Source: Ruminococcus flavefaciens (GTDB lineage: Bacteria > Bacillota > Clostridia > Oscillospirales > Ruminococcaceae). Taken from it: a stretch of 64,000 nt of DNA. This document shows positions 18,155-27,095 of the stretch, piece by piece. Positions within the stretch are counted from its first letter, which is position 1, and the number at the start of each line of letters is the position of its first letter. Location: contig CACYSQ010000001.1 in NCBI GenBank assembly GCA_902777125.1, forward strand, positions 216,744 through 280,743. The letters are read 5' to 3'. Position numbers and translations under genes: made by a program. The notes below the pieces were generated by a model. It was given only the letters and a program-made list of their open reading frames with translations, did not search any database and was not told where the DNA came from.

Positions 18155-18637
18155 ATGAATACATTGGTAGCATATTTTTCAGCAAGCGGAGTTACTGCCG
18201 CTGCCGCAAAGAACCTCGCTGAGGCAGCCGGGGCAGACCTCTACGAGATAAAGCCTGCCGTGCCCTATACCGATGCCGATCTTGACTGGAGAGACCGTAA
18301 GAGCCGCAGCAGCATGGAGATGCGCGATCTTATCTCGCGTCCGGCGATATCCGACAGAGAGACCGATCTTTCCGGCTATGATACGATATTTCTCGGCTTC
18401 CCGATATGGTGGTACGTCGCACCGACCATAATCAATACCTTCCTTGAAAGCAGGGATTTTTCCGGGAAGAAAATAATCGTTTTTGCGACCTCCGGCGGAA
18501 GTGATCTCGAAAAAAGCGCCGAAAACCTCCGTGAAAGCGCACCGGGCGCCGAGATAATCAAGGGCCGCATGATGAACGGCAGTCCCTCCGTATCCGAACT
18601 CGCGGACTGGGTCAAAGAAATAAAAGCTAAGAGCTAA
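18155..18637 (+). CDS. Flavodoxin family protein
   Basis: The 160-residue single-domain protein has an FMN phosphate loop of the form YFSASGVTAAAA at its N-terminus and the GFPIWWYVAPT segment (about residues 85-95) that stacks on the flavin ring, as in the Flavodoxin_4 group. It probably serves as an FMN-dependent electron carrier or small oxidoreductase. ATG 18155 follows AGGGAGG. It has its own promoter and no linked partner, so its redox partner is unknown. Confidence 0.9.
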   Translation: MNTLVAYFSASGVTAAAAKNLAEAAGADLYEIKPAVPYTDADLDWRDRKSRSSMEMRDLISRPAISDRETDLSGYDTIFLGFPIWWYVAPTIINTFLESRDFSGKKIIVFATSGGSDLEKSAENLRESAPGAEIIKGRMMNGSPSVSELADWVKEIKAKS

Positions 18638-18645
18638 GATCATAG

Positions 18646-18666
18646 GGGACGGATACTATCCGTCCC
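18646..18666. repeat. Palindrome GGGACGGATA-C-TATCCGTCCC
   Basis: A perfect ten-pair palindrome flanked by TAG and CTACA, so the outer ends match the TAGGGG ... CCCTACA repeats seen elsewhere in this window. Confidence 0.7.
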
Positions 18667-18692
18667 TACAATGCTCTCTGATCCGGAAAAAT

Positions 18693-18718
18693 AGCTCCCC
18701 TTTATAAAGAGGGGAGCT
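18693..18718. terminator. Bidirectional terminator between flavodoxin and lysS
   Basis: AGCTCCCCT and AGGGGAGCT pair, with A's on the left and TTTT on the right, so it can serve both converging transcripts. Confidence 0.8.
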
Positions 18719-18738
18719 TTTCTGCGTTATATTGAGGT

Positions 18739-20355
18739 TTATTCCTCGCCGTCCTCCTTGCCGGGACGTCCGCTGTTTGCAGGCAGGGACTTCATCGTCG
18801 GGAAGAGAAGCACATCTCTGATAGACGGGCTGTTTGTGAGGAGCATTACAAGACGGTCGATACCGTAGCCGATACCGCCTGTCGGAGGCATACCGATCTC
18901 GAGAGCACGGAGGAAGTCCTCGTCTGTGCGGTTAGCTTCCTCATCGCCCTGGCTGAGAGCTTCTTCCTGAGCCTTGAAGCGTTCGCGCTGGTCGATCGGG
19001 TCGTTGAGCTCGGAGTAGGCATTGCACATCTCGCGTCCGGTGATGAAGAGCTCGAAACGCTCAACGTAATCGGGAGCATCGGGCTTTTTCTTGGTAAGCG
19101 GAGAGATCTCGATCGGGTGATCCATGATGAAGGTAGGCTGAATGAGGTGTTCCTCGACGAAAGCCTCGAAGAAGAGGTTGAGGATATCGCCGCGCTTGTG
19201 GCGGTCTTCGTAATCGACGCCCTTTTCGTCAGCTATTTTACGCGCTTCCTCGAGGGTAGTGATCTGTGCGAAGTCAACTCCGGAGTATTTCTTTACAGCC
19301 TCGATCATGGTGAGCCTCTCGAAGGGCTTGCCGAGGTCTATCATGTACTCGCCGTAGGGAACGCAGGTCGTTCCGCATACCTCCTGAGCAACATGGCGGA
19401 ACATATCCTCTGTGAGGTCCATCATGCCGTGGTAATCGGTGTAAGCCTGATAGAGCTCCATGAGGGTGAATTCGGGGTTATGACGGGTATCAACGCCCTC
19501 ATTGCGGAAAACTCTGCCTATCTCGTAAACTCTCTCGAGACCGCCTACGATAAGGCGCTTGAGGTAGAGCTCGAGGCTTATACGGAGCTTTACGTCCTCA
19601 TCGAGAGCATTGTAATGTGTCTCAAAAGGCCTTGCAGCAGCACCGCCGGCATTTGAGACGAGCATGGGAGTCTCGACCTCCATGAAGCCGTGGTCATCGA
19701 GGTAGCGTCTGATAGAGGCGATTATCTTCGAGCGCTTAACGAAGGTGTCCCTGACCTCGGGATTGATGATGAGGTCAACATAGCGCTGACGGTAGCGTGT
19801 ATCGGTATCCTTCAGACCGTGCCACTTCTCGGGGAGGGGCAGGAGCGACTTCGAGAGGAGCTTTATGCTCTTTGCGTGAACGGATATCTCGCCCTTTCTT
19901 GTTCTGAAAACGAAGCCCTCGACACCGATGATGTCGCCGATATCCCACTTCTTCTTGAACTCCCTGAAAAGCTCTGCACCAACGTCGTTGGAACGGATAT
20001 ACACCTGTATACGGTCGCTTGCGTCACGGAGGTCGATGAAGTTCGCCTTGCCCATATCGCGCCAGCTCATGATACGTCCGGCGATGCTCACGGTATTCTC
20101 GTGGAGAGCCTCAAGGGCAGCGTTCTGCTTTTCCTCGTCACCGCCGCACTCAGCGATGATCTCAGCCTCTTTAGCCTCATAATCGGCTTTGAGCTGTGCA
20201 GCTCTGCCGGTAACGTCGAACTTTGTCACCTCAAAGGGATCGCAGCCGCCTTCACGGAGGGCAGCGAGCTTATCCATTCTGTCCTTCTTTAAGATATTGA
20301 TATCCTGCTCGGGCTGTTCCTGAGCCTGAACGGGAGTTGACTGATTTTCGCTCAT
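18739..20355 (-). CDS. lysS: Lysyl-tRNA synthetase (class II)
   Basis: This 538-residue enzyme charges tRNA-Lys. It has an OB-fold anticodon-binding domain (about residues 65-170) and a class II catalytic core with motif 2 FRNEGVDTRHNPEFT and motif 3 GIGYGIDRLVMLLT near the C-terminus. An acidic, Gln-rich N-terminal extension of about 40 residues precedes the core. It starts at 20355, 21 bases after the greA stop, and is probably cotranscribed with greA, an order often seen in Firmicutes. Confidence 0.98.
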   Translation of the reverse strand: MSENQSTPVQAQEQPEQDINILKKDRMDKLAALREGGCDPFEVTKFDVTGRAAQLKADYEAKEAEIIAECGGDEEKQNAALEALHENTVSIAGRIMSWRDMGKANFIDLRDASDRIQVYIRSNDVGAELFREFKKKWDIGDIIGVEGFVFRTRKGEISVHAKSIKLLSKSLLPLPEKWHGLKDTDTRYRQRYVDLIINPEVRDTFVKRSKIIASIRRYLDDHGFMEVETPMLVSNAGGAAARPFETHYNALDEDVKLRISLELYLKRLIVGGLERVYEIGRVFRNEGVDTRHNPEFTLMELYQAYTDYHGMMDLTEDMFRHVAQEVCGTTCVPYGEYMIDLGKPFERLTMIEAVKKYSGVDFAQITTLEEARKIADEKGVDYEDRHKRGDILNLFFEAFVEEHLIQPTFIMDHPIEISPLTKKKPDAPDYVERFELFITGREMCNAYSELNDPIDQRERFKAQEEALSQGDEEANRTDEDFLRALEIGMPPTGGIGYGIDRLVMLLTNSPSIRDVLLFPTMKSLPANSGRPGKEDGEE

Positions 20356-20376
20356 TGTATACGTCCTTTCGGGAAA

Positions 20377-20847
20377 TTACTTGGATATTTCGAGCACCTC
20401 GAAGCGGAGCTCGCCGGCGGGAGCGTCAACGATGAAGATATCGCCGACCTTCTTCTTCATGGAAGCCTTGCCGATAGGTGATTCATCGGAGATCTTGCCC
20501 TCCTTGACGTTGGCGTGGTTGGTGCCGACGATGGTGAAGGTCTGAACCTTGCCTGTATCGAGACGCTTAATGGTTATCTTTGAGCTCATGCCGACCTCAT
20601 CGACAGAGATATTGGAATCATCGACTATCTCGGCGTTGTCTATAGTGAACTGCAGCTCCTTGATCTGAGCTTCGAGGATAGCCTGTTCGTTCTTAGCCTC
20701 ATCGTACTCGGCGTTTTCGGAAAGGTCTCCGTATGAACGCGCAACTTTAAGTCTTTCAGCGACCTCCTTACGTTTATTGATCTTGAGGTCATCGAGTTCA
20801 GCAACGAGCTTTTCGTAGCTGTCTCTGGACATTTTTTTAGCTGCCAT
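20377..20847 (-). CDS. greA: Transcription elongation factor GreA
   Basis: GreA rescues backtracked RNA polymerase by stimulating transcript cleavage. The 156-residue protein has the N-terminal coiled coil with the acidic tip ARSYGDLSENAEYDEAK and the C-terminal FKBP-like domain (SPIGKASMKKKVGD). The start at 20847 has AGGAG upstream; another in-frame Met three codons earlier lacks spacing to it. It is the first gene of greA-lysS. Confidence 0.98.
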   Translation of the reverse strand: MAAKKMSRDSYEKLVAELDDLKINKRKEVAERLKVARSYGDLSENAEYDEAKNEQAILEAQIKELQFTIDNAEIVDDSNISVDEVGMSSKITIKRLDTGKVQTFTIVGTNHANVKEGKISDESPIGKASMKKKVGDIFIVDAPAGELRFEVLEISK

Positions 20848-20990
20848 AATAAACACTCCTTATTTAGTTGTTAGCTGTTAGTTATCAGTGCTTAGTTGTG
20901 GTGTATGCCTTTTGCAGACGAATAAAACAACTGCCGCTATCTTAACTATGCACTATGCACTAAGAACCTGTAACTAATTACATACAATTC

Positions 20991-21019
20991 ATTATAATAC
21001 ATTCCGCTGAAAAAGTCAA
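20991..21019 (-). promoter_or_regulatory. Promoter of greA-lysS
   Basis: Minus strand TTGACT (21019-21014), 17 bases, TATAAT (20996-20991). The rest of the 20848-21139 gap has imperfect TTAGTT/AACTAA repeats and no gene that I can support. Confidence 0.8.
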
Positions 21020-21139
21020 GCATTTTAGTGCGGCTGTTCAGTGGAGGAGCGCGGTGCAAGCCTCCGCGGACGTATCGGCAGTCCGCGGTGAGTTCTAAAA
21101 ACGGGATCTCCGCATAGAATAGACAGGGAGGCGATATAT

Positions 21140-21838
21140 ATGGACAGAAATGAGCTGGAGCGATACAGGCAGGAAATGATGAAGCTCTACGGAAGGAGCA
21201 CCTCTAAGGGCGAAGAGCCTGACGTTCCTGATGAAAAAGAACCGGAGGCGGAGCCTCTGCCCGACGACTCAGCGTATGCACCGCACTCGGACAATGACAC
21301 GGAGCAGTCCGGCGTTGAGGAGGACTACAACAGCCGCTATCCTGACCCCGATCTATCGGGGCTCATGGATGATGCTGCCGAACCGGACAATGAACCTCCG
21401 GAGTATGTGTCGGAGGAGAGCCTCGGCAGCTCCAAGGGCTATATTCTGGTGAATGTGAGGTCAGGCGATGAAGCGAACGCTATCGGAGGAGCTTCCGTCA
21501 TGGTGACGGCGACAGTCGCGGGAAAGCGTATGCTCATAGCCTCGGGACTTACCAATGCGAGCGGTACGACCGAGCCTTTCGAGGTGCCCGTGCCTGCACC
21601 GGGACTGTCGCAGTCGCCCTCGCCGGATAAGCGTCCCTACAATCTCTTCGATGTAAGCGTTACCGCGAAGGGCTATTTCAACGCAAGAAGCGTGGACGTT
21701 CCGGTATTTTCGGGGATAACCTCGGTGCAGAATTTCAGCATGATACCTGTCCCGGCGTTCATGGCAGAAAAGGACGAGACACTGACCTATTACAATCAGG
21801 AGCCTGATTTCGGTCAGCCTCAGAGGGAGGGCGAATGA
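21140..21838 (+). CDS. Hypothetical protein with C-terminal Ig-like domain
   Basis: The 232-residue protein has a charged, acidic, disordered N-terminal half (residues 1-95, rich in Pro, Glu and Asp) and a C-terminal domain (about 97-210) that looks like a carboxypeptidase-regulatory or Cna-B-type beta sandwich: GYILVNVRSGDEANAIGG ... VTAKGYFNARS ... IPVP. There is no signal peptide or membrane segment. ATG 21140 follows AGGGAGG. The next gene starts one base after its stop, so it works with the SpoIID/peptidoglycan-binding protein. I do not recognise a named family. Confidence 0.75.
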   Translation: MDRNELERYRQEMMKLYGRSTSKGEEPDVPDEKEPEAEPLPDDSAYAPHSDNDTEQSGVEEDYNSRYPDPDLSGLMDDAAEPDNEPPEYVSEESLGSSKGYILVNVRSGDEANAIGGASVMVTATVAGKRMLIASGLTNASGTTEPFEVPVPAPGLSQSPSPDKRPYNLFDVSVTAKGYFNARSVDVPVFSGITSVQNFSMIPVPAFMAEKDETLTYYNQEPDFGQPQREGE

Positions 21839-21839
21839 T

Positions 21840-23240
21840 ATGCTCAGCGGAACTCCCTTCATACCCGAGACCATAACCGTTCACCTCGGAACGCCCGATT
21901 CCGATGCGCCGAACGTCACGGTTGACTTTGCAGCCTACATCAAGAACGTGGCATCGAGCGAGATCTTCCCGACATGGAACGAAAATGCTCTCCGGGCGAA
22001 TATCTACGCGATAACGAGCTTTGCACTGAACAGGATATACACCGAATGGTACAGGTCAAGAGGCTACGATTTCGACATCACGGCATCGACCCAGTACGAT
22101 CAGAAATTCATCAACGGAAGGGAATACTTCCAGAACATAAGCTACCTCGTTGACGAGCTTTACAATGATTACGTCATAAGAAACGGAACGGTCGAGCCGC
22201 TTTTCACCTCGTTCTGCAACGGAACTACCGTGACCTGCGAGGGGCTTTCGCAGTGGGGAACGGTCTCGCTCGCGAACGAGGGCTTCACACCGTATGAGAT
22301 ACTGCAATACTACTACGGCGACGATATCAGCATCGTGAAGAATGCGCCTGTGAGGTCAGCGATGCCCTCATATCCCGGTATAGAGCTGAAAGCCGGTTCA
22401 GCCGGGAACGATGTGCGTTCCCTCCAGATATACCTCAACCGCATCTCGCGCAATTACCCTGCGATACCGAAGATACCGGCAGCGGACGGCATTTTCGATG
22501 CCGCAACGGAGGCTGCCGTGAGGAAATTCCAGGAGGTATTCGGCATGAAGGTCACTGGAGTGGTGGGGAGTGCCGTCTGGTACAGGATAGCCTACATCTA
22601 CACCAGCGTAAAGCGCATAGCAGAGCTGAATTCCGAGGGTGTCCGCTATGAGGAGATAGAGAACCGCTTCACGGAGGATCTGAAAATAGGTATGCAGAGC
22701 ATCGAGGTGAGTATGCTGCAATACTATCTCGCGGTGATCGGGGCGTATTACGAGGCTGTCGAGCCTGTTGAGATAACGGGCTACTTCGGGGAAAAGACCG
22801 AGCGCTCGGTGAAGTCGTTCCAGAGGGTGTTCGGACTTCCGCAGACAGGGGAGGTGGACCGTGCAACGCGGAACGACCTCTACAGGGCTTATCAGGGCAT
22901 AGCGGAGTCGGTCCCGCCGCAGTATACCGAGGTCGCACTCTATCCGGGAACGGTCCTCCGGGAGGGCGCAACAGGGGAGCCGGTAAAGATAATACAGGAA
23001 TATCTCACGCTGATAAACAAGACCTACAGCAATATCCCGGCGGTGAACAATACGGGCTACTTCGGACCGATAACAAAGCAGTCCGTTACGGCGTTCCAGC
23101 GGCAGTTCGGCATAGACCCGTCAGGGATAGTGGGAGCGGTGACATGGGATAAGATAGCGGGAGTGTATTCCGACCTGAGATATGGCTTTGACAAGCGTCC
23201 CTATCAGAATCCGGGCTATACCATAACAGCTTCACAGTGA
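21840..23240 (+). CDS. SpoIID-like protein with three peptidoglycan-binding domains
   Basis: The 466-residue protein starts with a region (about residues 20-165) like the SpoIID/LytB fold: ALRANIYAITSFALNR, then SFCNGTTVTCEGLSQWG. Three PG_binding_1 domains follow (about 187-245, 285-345 and 378-445), each with the G-YFG/F-D ... V-FQ ... G signature (for example TGYFGEKTERSVKSFQRVFG). No export signal is visible. It is coupled to the upstream Ig-like gene and sits next to another peptidoglycan-binding gene, suggesting a small spore-cortex or cell-wall module. Catalysis by the SpoIID-like part is not established. Confidence 0.8.
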   Translation: MLSGTPFIPETITVHLGTPDSDAPNVTVDFAAYIKNVASSEIFPTWNENALRANIYAITSFALNRIYTEWYRSRGYDFDITASTQYDQKFINGREYFQNISYLVDELYNDYVIRNGTVEPLFTSFCNGTTVTCEGLSQWGTVSLANEGFTPYEILQYYYGDDISIVKNAPVRSAMPSYPGIELKAGSAGNDVRSLQIYLNRISRNYPAIPKIPAADGIFDAATEAAVRKFQEVFGMKVTGVVGSAVWYRIAYIYTSVKRIAELNSEGVRYEEIENRFTEDLKIGMQSIEVSMLQYYLAVIGAYYEAVEPVEITGYFGEKTERSVKSFQRVFGLPQTGEVDRATRNDLYRAYQGIAESVPPQYTEVALYPGTVLREGATGEPVKIIQEYLTLINKTYSNIPAVNNTGYFGPITKQSVTAFQRQFGIDPSGIVGAVTWDKIAGVYSDLRYGFDKRPYQNPGYTITASQ

Positions 23241-23245
23241 TCATT

Positions 23246-23274
23246 GCAGGGAATGCCGTCTTTGGCGTTCCTGC
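23246..23274 (+). repeat. Palindrome after the SpoIID-like gene
   Basis: GCAGGGAATGCC-GTCTTT-GGCGTTCCTGC lies five bases past the stop; it is related to the 11404-11425 element. Confidence 0.6.
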
Positions 23275-23283
23275 GAAATAAAT

Positions 23284-23340
23284 GAATAGTGAAGAAAGAA
23301 TAGTGAATAATGAATAATCATGGTATCGCCTTACGGCGAT
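23284..23340. repeat. AT-rich element ending in TATCGCCTTACGGCGAT
   Basis: GAATAGTGAA-type short repeats are followed by GTATCGCCTTACGGCGAT (23323-23340). The same 18 bases recur at 56108-56125 inside a larger inverted-repeat element, so this is probably a fragment of the same family. Confidence 0.65.
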
Positions 23341-23429
23341 GGATTTAAAATGTATTTTCAGTTGATTATCCTTGATACGTTCGCGACATCGGATACCACA
23401 ATTATGAATTGATAAAGAGGAGGAGGAAC

Positions 23430-23951
23430 ATGGCATATACAGACGCACAGCGAAGACAGCATATCATGGAGATACAGCGCTATCTCTACGCTATTTCGCT
23501 GTTCAACAACAGGATACCGCAGGTCATACCTGACGGCAGCTACGGAGGCGATACCGCACTTGCGGTGAGGGCATTCCAGAGGGAATACGGGCTCCCCGAG
23601 ACCGGCAATACTGACCCTGCCACATGGAACAGGATAGTCCGGGTGTACAGGAGCTACCTCGACGCTGCACCTGCGCCCTACAATGTCTTTCCGTCGGCGG
23701 TATATGTGTCGAAAAGCGGCGACAAGGGACAGCTCGTCTACATCATTCAGGCTATGCTCAACGATATCGGCGGCAAGTACGACAATGCGCCCTGCGTGGA
23801 CATCTGCGGCAGCTTCGATGCGCTTACCGAGGAGGCGGTCAGGGCTTTCCAGCAGAGGTCCGGACTTCCGCAGACAGGGAAGGTGGACAGTCCCACATGG
23901 AATATGCTCGTGAGGTGCTGTGAGCACATAGACAGCACCCTTCCCACATGA
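23430..23951 (+). CDS. Small protein with two peptidoglycan-binding domains
   Basis: The 173-residue protein consists of two PG_binding_1 domains (about residues 10-75 and 90-165), each with the typical GSYGGDTALAVRAFQREYGL and GSFDALTEEAVRAFQQRSGL pattern and a closing W. There is no signal peptide. ATG 23430 has AGGAGGAGG upstream; an in-frame ATG seven codons earlier overlaps that site. It lies 190 bases after the SpoIID-like gene and probably belongs to the same cell-wall group. Confidence 0.85.
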   Translation: MAYTDAQRRQHIMEIQRYLYAISLFNNRIPQVIPDGSYGGDTALAVRAFQREYGLPETGNTDPATWNRIVRVYRSYLDAAPAPYNVFPSAVYVSKSGDKGQLVYIIQAMLNDIGGKYDNAPCVDICGSFDALTEEAVRAFQQRSGLPQTGKVDSPTWNMLVRCCEHIDSTLPT

Positions 23952-23991
23952 ATTGACTAAAGGTCAATTTCTCCCGAAACAGAGGGATTTG

Positions 23992-24027
23992 CCGGAGCTT
24001 GCGAAATCTTTCGCGCTCCGGTTTTTT
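23992..24027 (+). terminator. Terminator after the peptidoglycan-binding gene
   Basis: CCGGAGC and GCTCCGG close an inner GCGAAA/TTTCGC stem, followed by TTTTTT. Confidence 0.9.
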
Positions 24028-24073
24028 CTGCTGTAAAAAATGGAGATTATATGAATTTTTTTGGACTAATCTA

Positions 24074-24102
24074 TTGACATATTCGACGAAATAATATATA
24101 AT
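24074..24102 (+). promoter_or_regulatory. Promoter of the dockerin esterase gene
   Basis: TTGACA (24074-24079), 17 bases, TATAAT (24097-24102). Confidence 0.85.
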
Positions 24103-24137
24103 AAGATAAATATTTGTGTCCGGAAGGAGGCAGCGGC

Positions 24138-25424
24138 ATGAGAAAAAGAACATGGTTCACTTTTGCAGCCCTCATTCTTGCTGCGGCAGCCCTCGGTGCG
24201 ACCGCTCATGCTTCCGGAAACAGGTATACTGAGAAGGACCTTGTCTCCATGAGAAATTCCCTTCTCGGAAAAGCACCGCTGACCGAGGGTCAGGATGTGA
24301 ACGGTGACGGTCACGTTGATGTTTTCGATATGATTAGAATGAGACGGGGGCTGATCCTCACGGGAGATTTTTCTGTTAAATCATGCCCTGTTACAGAAGA
24401 TCATGTGAAATATACGGGCAGAAATTACTATAATAACGGTACTGTTTGGCTCGTCCAGAGCGGCTCTGCGATAGAGTTCAGCGTTGAGGCGAGGTCGGCG
24501 GAGATCACTCTCCGGGGCGAGATGGGTATGTCCGGCAGCAAGGATATGCGCCCGAGATACGCAGTTGTCGTTGACGGCGAGATAGTTCGCGATGATGTCC
24601 TGAACAGCACTGAGGAAACAGTCGAACTGTTCAGCGGCGAGGAGGTGCGATGCGCCTCCGTCAAGGTCATACACCTCTCAGAGGCAGCCAACGGTGCGGT
24701 GGGAGTTTCCGCGGTAACGGCGGACTGCTGCACAGATGAGCCGGTCACTCCGGCTGAGGAGAAAAAGCTCAGGATAGAGTTCATCGGCGATTCGATAACC
24801 TGCGGCTACGGAGTCGATGCTCCCTCGCAGTACGAGAGCTTCAGGACCACGACCGAGAATTTCATGAAGTCCTACGCCTACCTTGCAGCGGAAATGCTCG
24901 GTGCGGATTACAGTGCGGTGTGCTACAGCGGCTACGGTATTATTTCCGGATACACGCCCGACGGCACTAAAAATGCCGCAAACCTCGTTCCGGCGTACTA
25001 TGAGTGCTACGGCAGGGATTATCCCGCAAAATGGGACTTCTCCGCAAAGCTGAACGACGTCGTCATCATAAACCTCGGCACGAACGATTCCACATATATC
25101 GACAGAGATCCCGATTCAAGAGGTGCCGAATTCATAAAGGCTTACAGCGAATTCCTCACGACAGTGAGAAAAAATAACCCCGATGCCCATATCATCTGCA
25201 CCCTCGGTATCATGGGTGCGAGCAGCGAATACAAGATGATAGAGCAGGCGATAGCTGAATATAGGCAAGCTTCGGGCGACAGCAGGATATACTGCTATCA
25301 GGCGCCTGTTCAGGTCTCCGCGGACGGCTACGGTGCAGACTGGCACCCCTCGGCTGCCACTCAGGAGAAAAATGCCGGTATACTGGCGGAAAAGATACGT
25401 CAGGTGCTCGGCAGCGATAATTGA
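24138..25424 (+). CDS. Dockerin-bearing carbohydrate esterase, family CE2-like
   Basis: This secreted 428-residue enzyme probably removes acetyl groups from plant polysaccharides. A signal peptide ends near AHA-SG (residue 25). A dockerin follows directly (about residues 30-74), with a calcium-loop repeat DVNGDGHVDVFDMIRMRR; the first repeat is reduced. Then come a CE2-type beta-sandwich (about 85-212) and an SGNH hydrolase domain with nucleophile Ser219 in FIGDSITCGYG, NLGTNDS, and the catalytic Asp401/His403 in DWHPS. The dockerin implies docking to a cohesin, as in ruminococcal cellulosomes, but no cohesin lies in this window. ATG 24138 follows AAGGAGG. Confidence 0.9.
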   Translation: MRKRTWFTFAALILAAAALGATAHASGNRYTEKDLVSMRNSLLGKAPLTEGQDVNGDGHVDVFDMIRMRRGLILTGDFSVKSCPVTEDHVKYTGRNYYNNGTVWLVQSGSAIEFSVEARSAEITLRGEMGMSGSKDMRPRYAVVVDGEIVRDDVLNSTEETVELFSGEEVRCASVKVIHLSEAANGAVGVSAVTADCCTDEPVTPAEEKKLRIEFIGDSITCGYGVDAPSQYESFRTTTENFMKSYAYLAAEMLGADYSAVCYSGYGIISGYTPDGTKNAANLVPAYYECYGRDYPAKWDFSAKLNDVVIINLGTNDSTYIDRDPDSRGAEFIKAYSEFLTTVRKNNPDAHIICTLGIMGASSEYKMIEQAIAEYRQASGDSRIYCYQAPVQVSADGYGADWHPSAATQEKNAGILAEKIRQVLGSDN

Positions 25425-25471
25425 TACTTACCGTCAGGGACGGTATATATAAAGGAATGGAGGGAAAAGCT

Positions 25472-26299
25472 ATGTTCTGTAAAAAATGCGGCAAGCCCCT
25501 TGCGGACGGAGCAAGGTTCTGTCCGGGCTGCGGTACTCAGCAGCAGCCGCAGACAAACTATGGCGCACCGCCGCCGGTCAATCCCCAGCCTCAGCCGAAT
25601 TACGGCGCCCCTCAGGGCTATCCGCAGGCAAACTACGGGGCTCCCCAGCCTAGGTACGATTCACCGCCGCCGTATAATTACGGCAGACCTTCCGGCGGTC
25701 CGGGAGGAAGTCCGGGAGGCGCGTCAGATAATGCGAAAAATCTTATCCTGCTGACGGTCATTCTCGTGACGATAGGTCTCCTCATCGCAGGCATCTTCAA
25801 GGGTACTATGCTCAATATGGAGAGGCACGTTTACAAGGAAGACAGACGCAGCAGATATAGTGATGATTATACTAAAATCTATATACCGGGCACAATGGAT
25901 AACTCGTACTTTGCTATCATAAAGAACGATGGCTTCAGCGGTTTTTCAGATCAACTTGACAAAGAAGCCAAGGGTATGGAGGCATCAACAGCTTATACTG
26001 CACTCGGTATCGGTGCGATAATGGTAGTTCTGATGATAATTGCAGCTATACTCGGTCTCACCGGCAATTGCCGTACAGCAGGTATGCTTGCTGCTGTATC
26101 AGCTTTCATTTCGGCGCTGCCTCATATCATGTACATAATTCATGTGATATATTTAAAATCGAAGGATTGCGGAAGGATAAGCTTATCTTTCGTTCCTATG
26201 GGTATGATAGCGGCGGCTGTCATCATCGGTACTTTCTGTATAGTAGCAGCTAAGTCCATGAAGCAGACAACAGCCCCGGCGGCTGGAAATTGGAGGTGA
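25472..26299 (+). CDS. Zinc-ribbon membrane protein, tandem family member 1
   Basis: The 275-residue protein starts with CKKCGKPLADGARFCPGC, a CxxC-x10-CxxC zinc ribbon, then a Pro/Gln/Tyr/Gly-rich linker with repeated NYGAP (residues 24-88). Membrane helix 1 (about 95-118) is followed by an outside loop containing NDGFSGF, then helices 2 and 3 and a final helix near 245-265. The GFS motif and an IHVIYLKSK segment match the other members, but it is one of the more divergent. ATG 25472 has GGAGGG upstream. It opens a run of seven same-strand genes. No function is known. Confidence 0.85.
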   Translation: MFCKKCGKPLADGARFCPGCGTQQQPQTNYGAPPPVNPQPQPNYGAPQGYPQANYGAPQPRYDSPPPYNYGRPSGGPGGSPGGASDNAKNLILLTVILVTIGLLIAGIFKGTMLNMERHVYKEDRRSRYSDDYTKIYIPGTMDNSYFAIIKNDGFSGFSDQLDKEAKGMEASTAYTALGIGAIMVVLMIIAAILGLTGNCRTAGMLAAVSAFISALPHIMYIIHVIYLKSKDCGRISLSFVPMGMIAAAVIIGTFCIVAAKSMKQTTAPAAGNWR

Positions 26300-26304
26300 C
26301 GGCG

Positions 26305-26961
26305 ATGATTTGCAGCAGATGTGGTACAAATGTACCGAATGGTTCACCTGTTTGTCCGAGATGCGGCAATGCAATGGCTTATCAGCAGCCGCAGAATTAC
26401 GGTCAGCCCGCAGGCTACGGCGGTTATCCGCAGCCGGCATATGCTCCGCCTCCGGCAGCCTACAGAAGACCGAAGGCAGCTCCAAATGACAGCCCTCTTT
26501 CGTTCGTTCCGCTGTTTATGTTGATCATAGCGGTTTTTTCGTCACTCGGGATCTTCGCTATGCCTATTTGTAAATATGATCATGTGGATACTTGTCTCAA
26601 TATGTATCTTTCAGAATTTATCAGGGTCGGCGGCGATGAAATCGAATGTAAGTTCTTAAAGACTATGCTGATAGTCGGGCTTGTTGTAATAGGCATTACG
26701 GTTATCCTTGCGATAATCGCGGCAGTAATGGCAGGCAAGAGAAATGCTCCGGCGGCACTTAATGTGTGTGCAATAGCGCTTTTCCTGAATGCAGCAGCCT
26801 ATATCGCTAATTTTGCACTGTTCCTTCACACTAACGGTGACGACCATGACGACGAGGCTGATATGGCAGCCGCACCTATCGTCATGATACTGCTTTGCAT
26901 CGGTATGGCAATGCTTTCACTTTATGCAGCCCGTCTCGCAAAGCGCGAGGCAAATTCCTAA
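26305..26961 (+). CDS. Zinc-ribbon membrane protein, tandem family member 2
   Basis: The 218-residue protein has the ribbon CSRCGTNVPNGSPVCPRC (C-x2-C-x10-C-x2-C), a Tyr/Gln/Pro/Gly linker (residues 22-60) and four predicted membrane helices (about 65-87, 118-142, 148-175 and 188-210). The loop between helices 3 and 4 is acidic (HTNGDDHDDEAD). It starts five bases after member 1, with GGAGGTGA overlapping the end of that gene, so they are cotranscribed. It lacks the GF(T/S)KF loop motif. Confidence 0.85.
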   Translation: MICSRCGTNVPNGSPVCPRCGNAMAYQQPQNYGQPAGYGGYPQPAYAPPPAAYRRPKAAPNDSPLSFVPLFMLIIAVFSSLGIFAMPICKYDHVDTCLNMYLSEFIRVGGDEIECKFLKTMLIVGLVVIGITVILAIIAAVMAGKRNAPAALNVCAIALFLNAAAYIANFALFLHTNGDDHDDEADMAAAPIVMILLCIGMAMLSLYAARLAKREANS

Positions 26962-27095
26962 CCCCGCTTTTACGGTTCGTCAGAGCCGTGGATATAGCCG
27001 GCACCGGCAGGCTTCCAGCCGGTACATAAGCAATAAACCAAAATAATATTGAGACCGGCGGACAAGTCGGCTCAAAGAAAAGTGAGGAAAAAATT

